A stretch of 64,000 nucleotides of DNA from [Clostridium] leptum DSM 753 (lineage in GTDB: Bacteria > Bacillota > Clostridia > Oscillospirales > Acutalibacteraceae), in contig DS480350.1 of NCBI GenBank assembly GCA_000154345.1, positions 124,001 to 188,000 of the forward strand, written 5' to 3'. The notes under the pieces were generated by a model, which was not told the origin of the DNA, searched no databases, and worked only from the letters and a program-made list of their open reading frames with translations. Shown here one piece after another: positions 17,122 to 24,328 of this stretch (position 1 is the stretch's first letter; each line of letters starts with the position of its first letter). The position numbers were made by a program, and so were the translations under genes.

Positions 17122-17532
17122 TTATCTGCAATCGCTTTCTTTCCGCTTTCCAATTCCTTTTCTGTAATCTTCCATAATCCTAACGCAATGATCTGCTATC
17201 TTTTGCATTCCGAGTTCTTCAAAAAAGGCAATTTGTATTTTCATCAGTTCTTCACAAACAGTCAACTTCTGCTCATCCATATTGCTAATAGCAAGCCATG
17301 GGAACGCTTTATATTTCTTAGTGTCCCCAATGAGAAAATTGTACCCTATCAACTCATTTTCACGGAAAACGAAATAGAATTGTGGGCCTGAACCTGGAAC
17401 TGACTTTTCCATAATTTGCTGCATTGTTCTCACGCCGCCGTATGCCGGAAAAAAACCTATTCGCTCAAGAGCATTTAATATGTCAATCCTTTTATCTGTG
17501 GGTATGTCTCTATAATTGACAATCTGTTCCAT
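17122..17532 (-). CDS. Hypothetical cargo protein, possibly acetyltransferase-like
   Basis: About 136 residues. The stretch FYFVFRENELIGYNFLIG followed by a hydrophobic strand and a long helix resembles the core of small GNAT acetyltransferases, but I cannot see a clear acetyl-CoA motif, so this stays tentative. The ATG at 17532 follows GAGGGTAGAGCAA. It has its own terminator and sits between the conjugation regulatory genes and mobC, so it is probably cargo. Confidence 0.5.
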   Translation of the reverse strand: MEQIVNYRDIPTDKRIDILNALERIGFFPAYGGVRTMQQIMEKSVPGSGPQFYFVFRENELIGYNFLIGDTKKYKAFPWLAISNMDEQKLTVCEELMKIQIAFFEELGMQKIADHCVRIMEDYRKGIGKRKESDCR

Positions 17533-17589
17533 TTGCTCTACCCTCATTGAAGTTTAATTTGTCAGGCTCTAATTATACAACTTTTCTGT

Positions 17590-17787
17590 TTAGCGGTCAA
17601 AGCGGAACTTCAACAGGCTTTCTATCAGTTGCCTGACGATATGCTCCTGCATATCCGTGTTAATCTGTCCGTCCATTTTCGCACAAGAGCGGACATATCC
17701 CGCATAATGGGATAGGACGGCGGCAACAGCTTCCGGGTCGCCCTCGCTTGCCTTAACGATTGTCTCATAGGGAAGTATCTGGCTCAT
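17590..17787 (-). CDS. HTH_16-type helix-turn-helix protein
   Basis: 65 residues: LPYETIVKASEGDPEAVAAVLSHY, then YVRSCAKMDG and ending VRQLIESLLKFRF, the pattern of the small HTH_16 proteins (Tn916 Orf8-like) that accompany a sigma-like gene in ICEs. It probably regulates excision or transfer genes. Its start overlaps the end of the sigma-like gene (17765-17787). Confidence 0.8.
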   Translation of the reverse strand: MSQILPYETIVKASEGDPEAVAAVLSHYAGYVRSCAKMDGQINTDMQEHIVRQLIESLLKFRFDR

Positions 17788-18223
17788 AGGACAAACCCTC
17801 CAACTCTGCCCGTAGCCGCCGTAAAATCATCTGAATACGCCGCCCGGTTGTGTTGCCAGCCCGTCCATATCTCCGTCCAATCTCCCTATGCGTCAATCGT
17901 TGGAAGTAGTACAAGAAAATGATTTCCTGTTCCATCTGTGATAGTGCGGACAGGGCTGCGGCAAGCTCTGGACTTTCCAAAAGCACCATCTGACCACAGA
18001 CGAAAAGCGGATAGCTGGTCATGCCGGATTGCTCCGCAAAGTATTTATCTGTGGTACTGAATGGATAGTGTTTTTCTTCTATCAGATATTCAAGCGAGAT
18101 TTCCCGCTTGCGGCGGCTCCGTATGCTCCGGGCTGCGTCTATGGCAGCGTGGCGAATAACAGTCTTGCAAAAGGCATCGTGTGTATGCCGGATATGTTCT
18201 TGATACTTTTCGTGTTCGGTCAT
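17765..18223 (-). CDS. Sigma-70-like factor of ICE (Tn916 Orf7-like)
   Basis: 152 residues. The C-terminal region 4-like helix-turn-helix (ALSQMEQEIIFLYYFQRLTH, then REIGRRYGRAGNTTGRRI) is clear; the N-terminal half matches small sigma factors of Tn916/Tn1549-type ICEs. The ATG at 18223 follows AAGGGGGATTTTCC. It probably activates excision and transfer genes together with the overlapping HTH_16 protein. Confidence 0.82.
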   Translation of the reverse strand: MTEHEKYQEHIRHTHDAFCKTVIRHAAIDAARSIRSRRKREISLEYLIEEKHYPFSTTDKYFAEQSGMTSYPLFVCGQMVLLESPELAAALSALSQMEQEIIFLYYFQRLTHREIGRRYGRAGNTTGRRIQMILRRLRAELEGLSYEPDTSL

Positions 18224-18250
18224 GGAAAATCCCCCTTTCTGAATAATGGC

Positions 18251-18358
18251 AGAGGGCGGCAGCATCTTGTGCTGTCGCCCTCTTGATTACCGAACAGCAA
18301 AGATGGGCGGGGCTGTCAACGGCGGCGCATTTGCGCCGTTCATCTTGACCGTTGACAG
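18251..18358. terminator. Two hairpins between sigma and anti-sigma genes
   Basis: AGAGGGCGGCAGC (18251-18263) pairs with GCTGTCGCCCTCT (18271-18283). A nested palindrome follows: CTGTCAACGG (18313-18322) with CCGTTGACAG (18349-18358), enclosing CGGCGCA/TGCGCCG (18323-18338). They lie after the anti-sigma gene stop (18382) and before the sigma-like gene, and probably separate the two units. Confidence 0.6.
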
Positions 18359-18381
18359 GCTCGGCTGGGTTTGCTATCTGC

Positions 18382-19086
18382 TCACGGCAATTCACTCTCA
18401 TTGATAGGAATTGCCTCAAGTTCCGTATTCAAATTGTTCCAATAAGAGCCGATATCCGCACTTGTGAAATACTTAAAACCGCCTGCTGCTGACTTCAATT
18501 CGCCGTTTTTAACCCCATAGCAGGCGTAAATCAAATCGTAGCTTGTTCCATCTGAGAGGTTAAATCTAAAGCTGGTCACATCTGCTCCGGCAGTTTCCTC
18601 AGTCGTTTTGCCTTTTAGGGATAAGCCCTTGAACTTATCATACAGGGTCTTTATATCATTTTCAGCAACAACTACTTTCTTTTCTGCTGATGCAGGCACT
18701 CCGTCATAGTGGTACATTTCAACGTTTTCGACATCTTCAACCTCAAATGGGAAGTCGATTTTGACAGGCTCATAAGCAATGTTTATAGGTAACAGAAAGA
18801 GAGCTGTAAAAATTGCAATGATACAAAGAGCGATGGAAACGAGAACAGCAATCGTTATCTTTTTTCTGCCTCTCTGCTTTTCTTTTGCCTCATGGCGCAT
18901 AATAACGCTTTCGCTTTCTTCGTGAAGAACATCTTCGCTCGTGTGAGAAAGCAATTTCTGATAAATTGCGTTACAGTCAGCACAGGCGTTCAAATGCTCT
19001 TTTACCATCTCTGCGCTTGCTTCGCTGCAAGCACCGTCAACATACAGCGGAAGAATATCTCGAACAATATCGCATTGTTTACTCAT
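18382..19086 (-). CDS. Zinc-finger anti-sigma factor, membrane protein
   Basis: 234 residues. The N-terminus is a zf-HC2 anti-sigma domain (CDIVRDILPLYVDGACS, then HLNACADCNAIY). A transmembrane segment lies at about 75-100 and an extracellular domain of about 130 residues follows. It overlaps the upstream ECF sigma gene by 8 nt, so it should bind and inhibit that sigma factor until an envelope signal releases it. Either the ATG at 19086 or one three codons earlier is possible. Confidence 0.88.
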   Translation of the reverse strand: MSKQCDIVRDILPLYVDGACSEASAEMVKEHLNACADCNAIYQKLLSHTSEDVLHEESESVIMRHEAKEKQRGRKKITIAVLVSIALCIIAIFTALFLLPINIAYEPVKIDFPFEVEDVENVEMYHYDGVPASAEKKVVVAENDIKTLYDKFKGLSLKGKTTEETAGADVTSFRFNLSDGTSYDLIYACYGVKNGELKSAAGGFKYFTSADIGSYWNNLNTELEAIPINESELP

Positions 19087-19564
19087 GCTTTTCATCCATC
19101 CTTTCTTGAATTTTTAGCTTTGCACGATGATAAGTAACTCTCGCCCATGATTCTGTTTTTCCAAAAATTGCAGCGATTTGTGAAAAAGATAGTTCCCCGA
19201 ATACGCGAAGCTGAAAGACTTCTTTGTATGGTTCTTCCAAACGGTGAAGAACGAGGTGTATGCGGAACGCCATGTCAGAATCTGCAACTGAGTTCTCAAC
19301 ATTTTCATTTGATGGCAAGTCATTGATTTCACTCACATCAGCTACTCGCTGACGGCTTCGCATTTCATCATGGTAAAGGTTTTTTGCTATGGAGCAGAGC
19401 CATGTCAATTCATCTGACTTACCTTTGAATTGTGATGTTGTAGAAACAGCCTTATAGAATGTGTTCTGCGTGATTTCCTCTGCTATCTCACGATTTTTGG
19501 CAAGAGAAATAGTATACGAGTATACCTGTAAATAGTAGGCTTTATAGAGCTTTTCATAGTCCAT
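19079..19564 (-). CDS. ECF-type RNA polymerase sigma factor
   Basis: 161 residues with sigma region 2 (YYLQVYSYTISLAKNREIAE, ITQNTFYKA) and region 4 (LEEPYKEVFQLRVFGELSF, SQIAAIFGKTESWARVTYHR). I prefer the ATG at 19564, 11 nt after AGGAGG. Paired with the overlapping anti-sigma gene. This pair sits where the T4SS genes of a Tn1549-like ICE would be, so it may have been brought in by the rearrangement that cut maff2. Confidence 0.9.
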   Translation of the reverse strand: MDYEKLYKAYYLQVYSYTISLAKNREIAEEITQNTFYKAVSTTSQFKGKSDELTWLCSIAKNLYHDEMRSRQRVADVSEINDLPSNENVENSVADSDMAFRIHLVLHRLEEPYKEVFQLRVFGELSFSQIAAIFGKTESWARVTYHRAKLKIQERMDEKHE

Positions 19565-19836
19565 ACTTGTCATCACCTCCTTCAGCTTCATAGGTTAGAC
19601 GGAGAAATCGGAATTTCGTTACAAAGAAGTTTGAAATTTTTATACCTTTACGCTACTCTTGCTTTGTGCGGACTATTGGTAGACGCGCATTAACGGCAAG
19701 TAAAGAGATTGCTGTGTCAGCTTGATATGTTCAAATGCTAATTAAGTATAGCATACAGCTATGAATTTTTCTATTGCGTTCCCCTGACTTCGGAATAGTG
19801 GCAGGGCTGGCTATCCTTGTTTTGCTTTGTGCTTCT

Positions 19837-19977
19837 CTACCGTACATGAGCATTTGCGCCCGGATTATCATTTCCGTAGCCCTCCAAGAGATTGATAACG
19901 CCCCAAATGCCAAGTCCTGCTCCAAGAGCGATAACCAAAGTCTGTAATACGCCGATTGCGCTGTTGAAAAATTCCAT
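19837..19977 (-). pseudogene. Truncated Maff2-family gene
   Basis: The reading frame starts MEFFNSAIGVLQTLVIALGA and continues through LGIWGVINLLEGYGNDNPGA, the usual N-terminus of Maff2 membrane proteins of Tn1549-like ICEs. It then diverges (NAHVR) and stops after 46 residues, losing the second hydrophobic segment. The break is near 19856. Genes normally following Maff2 (PrgI-like, VirB4-like ATPase, NlpC/P60 hydrolase) are absent. The stretch 19592-19836 between the break and the ECF sigma gene holds no gene I can support. Confidence 0.75.
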
Positions 19978-20023
19978 AAAACTCCTTTCTGCCGCAAATG
20001 CGGCTTGCCCGTAAAAGGGCATA

Positions 20024-20112
20024 AAAAACGGCGGTCAGTTTTCAAACTGCCGCGGTCATAAGTCCCCGCGCTGCCTAAATGTCTGCTGCGCGGCGGTATT
20101 CAGTTGTCAGTG
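20024..20112. other. Hairpin-rich spacer, copy C
   Basis: Between the 55-residue gene and maff2. It contains CGGCGGTCAGTTTTC with CAAACTGCCGCGG (a GGCGGTCAGTTT-type stem) and a segment GCGGCGGTATTCAGTTGTCAG near 20089-20109 matching the block at 17085-17105. It probably contains a terminator or control hairpin for the VirD4 operon. Confidence 0.4.
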
Positions 20113-20175
20113 TGGGCGATAGGAATTTTTGTAGGGGCGCGTATCATGCAAGTTGTCTTTTTCTTTGTTACTGCG

Positions 20176-20343
20176 TCAATTCCTCCTTTCTTTTCGCTGC
20201 TGCTCATACAGGGCTTCACACCGTTTCACAAACTGCCGGATAGCAGCCTGCCGCTGCTGTTCCCGTCGTTCAGCAATCGAAACAAGCCCGTTTATGGCTT
20301 CTGTGATTTTCTTGTCCTTTTTCTTTCTGATACGTCTATTCAT
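20176..20343 (-). CDS. Small basic protein after VirD4
   Basis: 55 residues, strongly basic and helical: MNRRIRKKKDKKITEAINGL, then ERREQQRQAAIRQFVKRCEA. GGAGGACACCGACC precedes the ATG, and the gene overlaps the VirD4 stop by 8 nt. Function unknown; charge and position suggest a nucleic-acid or coupling-protein partner in the transfer operon. Confidence 0.65.
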   Translation of the reverse strand: MNRRIRKKKDKKITEAINGLVSIAERREQQRQAAIRQFVKRCEALYEQQRKERRN

Positions 20344-22123
20344 GGTCGGTGTCCTCCTGCAAATCGCTTTCGCTGATTTCGTAGTAGTCAAATACTTCGT
20401 CCGGCTTCACAAGGGCGGGTCTGCGCCTTAAATGCTTTTCCATATCAAAAGTATTTTTCTTGTCATAGTCGGAAAGATATTTATAGTTGGGGTGCTTTGT
20501 AATGTCGTACTTATCAGAGAAGAACGGGCGCACCCCTCGTAGCTGTAAAATACATTTCCCGCCGTCCATAACCGCTATTTCATCTTCCGTCATAAGCTGC
20601 TTGCCTAACTTCTGATAGTTCAGCCCATGCGATACCTCGCGCCCCCGGTTCTCGGAAGTGTTGAAGCTGTCAATGGTTTCTTTCCCCAAGATTTCCGACA
20701 TTTCTTTGAGGGTGGTTTTCTCCTTGCCGCCCAAGAAAAGGGTGGTGTCGCAGTTGCCGACTATGGTATCGGCGTTGTCCTTATAGATTGCCTTTAACTG
20801 GCTTTGCGACTGTAAGATAATCGACGCGGAGATTTCCCGGCTTCGTATGGTGGCTATGAGCTTTTCAAACTTCGGTATCTGCCCGATATTTGCAAACTCG
20901 TCTAACAGACAGCGCACATGGACGGGCAGCCTGCCGCCGTATTCATCATCTGCCTTGTCGCAAAGCAGATTGAAAAGCTGCGTGTAAAGAATACTCACGA
21001 CAAAGTTAAAAGTATCGTCGGTGTCGCTGATGATAACAAACAGGGCGGTCTTGCGGTCGCCTATGGTGTCAAGCTCCATTTCGTCGGTTTCCATAAGGTC
21101 GCGCAGCTCCTTAATGTCAAAAGGGGCAAGCCGCGCACCGCAGGAAATGAGAATAGAGCTTCGTGTCTTTCCCGCAGATAACAGGAATTTCTTGTACTGC
21201 CGGACGGCAAAGTGTTCCGGGTCTTTTTCCTCCAACCGTTCAAACATGAGGTCAACGGGGGACTGAAATTCCGGGTCGTCCTCGCGGGCTTCACTGGCAT
21301 TTATCATTTCAAGCAGCGTCGTGAAGTTCTTTTCTTCCTCCGGGGCTTCGTACCAAATGTAGCCGATAAGGGCGCAGTAAAAGAGCCGTTCCGATTTTAC
21401 CCAAAAATCCTCCCCGGCTTTTTCCCCGTCCCCTTTGGTGTTGGCAATCAAGGTATTTACCAGTTTCAAAATGTCTTTTTCGCTGCGGATATAGGCAAAG
21501 GGATTATAACGCATGGATTTCTTAAAATTTATCGTGTTCAGCACCTTTATCCGATACCCGCCGCGCTGTAAGAGCTTCCCACACTCGACTAAAACCGTAC
21601 CTTTCGGGTCAGTTACAACGTAGCTTGAGTGCATTTGCATTAAGTTGGGCTTCACAAAAAATCTCGTCTTGCCGCTGCCGCTTCCCCCGATAACAAGGAT
21701 ATTTTTATTCCTTGCATACTTCGGCTGCTTCGGGCGGCTGTTCATGGTAAGCCGTTCCGTCTGTGTCAGAAGCACGTTATTTTGAAATACCGGGTCGGTA
21801 TAGGGCTTTATATCTTCGGCGTTGCCCCAACGGGCTGAACCGTATTCGATACCTTTTCGGTATTTCTTCGCGTTCTTGCCTTTGAAGTACACCATAAGCC
21901 GGATAAGGACAGCCCCCACAATACCGATAAGCAAATCCATAGGGGCAAGGCTCGGAAGCGGGGTTGCAAAGGCAGCGGAAAAGCCGTCTGCAAGGGAAAG
22001 CACCTTGCCGGAAAGGTCAGCCCCCGGCGCAAGGCGTACCGCTTGTCCGATTTTGTCAAAGAGATAGACAAAGAGCAGATAGGGGGCATTTAGGATAAGC
22101 AGCTTTTTAAGTTCCGGCTTCAT
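20336..22123 (-). CDS. VirD4/TraG-type conjugation coupling protein
   Basis: 595 residues. Two N-terminal membrane segments (about 10-30 and 60-80), then an ATPase domain with Walker A (GGSGSGKTRFF), YVVTDPKGTVL, and a Walker B region (VRCLLDEFANIG). It pumps the relaxase-DNA complex into a mating pore. No pore genes are in this window, so it must use another element's pore or is a remnant. The start overlaps pcfB by ATGA. Confidence 0.95.
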   Translation of the reverse strand: MKPELKKLLILNAPYLLFVYLFDKIGQAVRLAPGADLSGKVLSLADGFSAAFATPLPSLAPMDLLIGIVGAVLIRLMVYFKGKNAKKYRKGIEYGSARWGNAEDIKPYTDPVFQNNVLLTQTERLTMNSRPKQPKYARNKNILVIGGSGSGKTRFFVKPNLMQMHSSYVVTDPKGTVLVECGKLLQRGGYRIKVLNTINFKKSMRYNPFAYIRSEKDILKLVNTLIANTKGDGEKAGEDFWVKSERLFYCALIGYIWYEAPEEEKNFTTLLEMINASEAREDDPEFQSPVDLMFERLEEKDPEHFAVRQYKKFLLSAGKTRSSILISCGARLAPFDIKELRDLMETDEMELDTIGDRKTALFVIISDTDDTFNFVVSILYTQLFNLLCDKADDEYGGRLPVHVRCLLDEFANIGQIPKFEKLIATIRSREISASIILQSQSQLKAIYKDNADTIVGNCDTTLFLGGKEKTTLKEMSEILGKETIDSFNTSENRGREVSHGLNYQKLGKQLMTEDEIAVMDGGKCILQLRGVRPFFSDKYDITKHPNYKYLSDYDKKNTFDMEKHLRRRPALVKPDEVFDYYEISESDLQEDTDHE

Positions 22124-22596
22124 AGCGATACCTCCCTGTCCTTTTTCTTCACTTTGTCCTTCTGTGCGTTCAGAGCTGCCGCCTTGTCTTTCAGAGTGGA
22201 AAGCAGCTTGCGGATAGAGGGCTTTTTATCCCTGCCTAATTTCTTTGCGGTAAATTCCCGGAACGCTTCGGTCATAACGTCAATATCCTTGCCCTTAAAA
22301 GACACAAGATAGGTCGGCGGCTTGCCGTTCTCAATCTTCTTGACGTTGTAATCAAGCCCGCTTTTCCTTGCGATAGGGTCAAAGGCTTTGATATTTTGGT
22401 CGGTAATCTCAATGTTGGAAACCTTTTCTCCCTGCTTCATAAGCTGCCGCATAGTGATTTTCCCATGCGGGGCTTTGGTTAGCTGCCCTTTGCCTTTGGC
22501 AAGCAGGGCTTTCATAGCCTTTTGCAGCACTTCGGCGGTCAGCTTAGATGTTTTGATTGCTAAAGACACGACTTTTTCATTGACTTCATCTTGCAT
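22120..22596 (-). CDS. PcfB family conjugation protein
   Basis: 158 residues of the PcfB/DUF3801 family: an N-terminal helical part (LAIKTSKLTAEVLQKAMKAL) and YLVSFKGKDIDVMTEAFREF in the middle, with a Lys-rich tail. In enterococcal pCF10 PcfB helps relaxosome processing and coupling-protein docking. It begins the VirD4 operon, with AAAGGAGGGATTTC before the ATG and a 4-nt overlap with virD4. Confidence 0.9.
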   Translation of the reverse strand: MQDEVNEKVVSLAIKTSKLTAEVLQKAMKALLAKGKGQLTKAPHGKITMRQLMKQGEKVSNIEITDQNIKAFDPIARKSGLDYNVKKIENGKPPTYLVSFKGKDIDVMTEAFREFTAKKLGRDKKPSIRKLLSTLKDKAAALNAQKDKVKKKDREVSL

Positions 22597-22678
22597 GAAA
22601 TCCCTCCTTTCATAGTTTGGTTAGGGTGGTGTGCCGCTTCGGGGCATAAAAATAAGGCGTACATTTTTCATGCCGCCT

Positions 22679-22897
22679 TTAGATACGCACCCGCAGCCCG
22701 TTCAAATCCGAAGCCCTCACACCGACAAGATACCAGTTGTCCCCGTACTCCATGCGGGTCGGCTTCCATTTGCCGCGTACAAACACTTCAAGGCAATCCC
22801 CACAATGCAATCCTCCGTAGTAGTCGTTAAGGTCAAAGCGAATGTCGTAACGGTCTGCCGTTTCATCAAAAATCAAAGCTCCTGTTTTCTGTGTCAT
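22679..22897 (-). CDS. DUF5348 family protein
   Basis: 72 residues: TGALIFDETADRYDIRFDLN, then YYGGLHCGDCLEVFVRGKWK, the pattern of the DUF5348 proteins next to pcfB in Tn1549-like ICEs. A small all-beta fold is likely; function unknown. The ATG at 22897 follows AGGAGGATTTTAAT. Confidence 0.82.
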   Translation of the reverse strand: MTQKTGALIFDETADRYDIRFDLNDYYGGLHCGDCLEVFVRGKWKPTRMEYGDNWYLVGVRASDLNGLRVRI

Positions 22898-22916
22898 ATT
22901 AAAATCCTCCTGTTTT

Positions 22917-23813
22917 TTAATAGCCGCCGTACATATCGTGGTTGACAAGGGCGGTGTAATAGCTGTCAATGGTGTTGGGCGCGTTGAAAAGTACCGCTTT
23001 CAGATATTGCTTGATGTTACGGATTTTCGTGGTGTTCTCTTTCATGCAGTCAAAGACAAATTCAATGTGGCTGCTGTTCAGCTTCATAAACTTTGCTTTG
23101 ACAAGCTCTGCCGGATAATCGTCCCCGGCGATACGAATTGTCTTTCGTTTGGTGCAGACAGTTTCAAGGATAAGGGACACAATCTCGTCCAAGCGTTCCC
23201 TGTCAATGTTGGTATGCTTGATAAAATGCTCATACTCGATATTGTCCTTGATGATTTCCTCATACACGCTGTATGCGTCTGCCGCTTCCGTTCCTTTCCG
23301 TTCCGGCTCTGCCGTTTCTTCCCTCAAAGGAGAGGGGTTAGGGGAAAGGATAGGAATGGAATGGTTACTTGATAAATCCGTATTTGATTTTTCTTTTTTT
23401 GGTAAGTCAGTCTTTTGTATATCTTTATTTAATTGCATTGGATTTTCCAACGTAGGTTTTTCCTGCGTAGGATTTTCCAATGTTGGATTTCCCAATGTTG
23501 GATTTTCCAATGTAGGTAAATCCAAGTTAGGCGGCTGCTCATAGATGATGTAATCAGTTCCCCGCAAGCGTCCTTTCTCGTCGCGCTCCCTTGAACGCTG
23601 AATATATCCGGCTCTTTCAAGCTCCCGGACAGCTTCGCGGATAGCGTCGATTTTTTCCCGGTTGATATAGGACAGTCCCGCAAGGGTATAGTCCCATCCT
23701 CCGGCAAGGACAGCATTTGCGATACAGCCTTTGCCTTTAGGGAAAGTCTTGTGCGTAAATGTGGTTGCTCATAACCGTATATCCTGTGTTCTCTACACGC
23801 GGAAAACTGCCAT
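22917..23813 (-). pseudogene. Frameshifted replisome organizer/RepA-like gene
   Basis: The expected start (MAVFRV, ATG at 23813 after AAAGGAG) meets a stop at once. Pieces of one conserved winged-helix domain then appear in different frames: YTVMSNH in one, HLRTRLSLKAKA and SQMLSLPED in another, WDYTLAGLSYINREKIDAIR in a third. The last frame stays open to 22917 and includes REAVRELERAGYIQRSRERD, a repeated TLENPT-type linker and the conserved C-terminal helical domain of these ICE replication proteins. Several single-base deletions lie within about 130 bp (23690-23810). An in-frame ATG at 23567 could still give a C-terminal fragment of 216 residues. Confidence 0.8.
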
Positions 23814-23824
23814 AGCTTCATCAA

Positions 23825-24290
23825 CTCCTTTGCTGCATATTTGTTACGCGGTAGAACAGCGATTTTAAGGGTTTAGGTATCAATCCCTTACCCTGTGAAA
23901 ACCGTACCCGCAAAGCCTTGTGTAGCAAGACTCTTTTTGCCCCTACTGCGTAACATGAGGGTAAAAAAATAGCGGCGTTCCTTGTTTCCCGGTTGGGATA
24001 AGGTAACGCCGCCAGTGCGGTGCTATATGAAATTGTGTGATTGCCGACGTGCCGCGCCGCCAGTGCGTCGCGTTTGTATTGGGTTGTTTCATGCTCGCAA
24101 GATGTTCCGGCATATCAAGGCGCAATCCGTTAAAAGTAGTAAATTGGTAGTAAAATCAATCTGAAATCCTGCGAATGTGCTTGTATTTCAAGGGTTTTTC
24201 GGGATAATCAAAATTTTTAAAATACAAATTTTGGCAATAATGGTATATATAAAGTAAATTTTATGTATTTTTAATATTTTAATTGTTTCA
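23825..24290. other. Non-coding end region of ICE
   Basis: About 465 nt without a supported gene. It has a stem GCGGCGTT (23972-23979)/AACGCCGC (24005-24012) and a 13-bp direct repeat CGCCGCCAGTGCG at 24007-24019 and 24055-24067. From about 24150 the sequence turns AT-rich, and GTAGTAAATTGGTAGTAAAAT (two short direct copies) lies at 24137-24157. The junction between the ICE and the Rhs locus is probably in this stretch. Confidence 0.45.
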
Positions 24291-24328
24291 TGTTGAATAT
24301 TTATATAAACTTATTGCGAGGGTTTGTC

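Noticed and set aside
19731..20045. 104-codon minus-strand frame across maff2
   Set aside because: Different frame from the recognisable Maff2 sequence; no ribosome site.
23429..23544. Repeated TLENPT-type segment as a CRISPR or tandem repeat array
   Set aside because: It is a short coding linker repeat in the replication protein, with no spacers.
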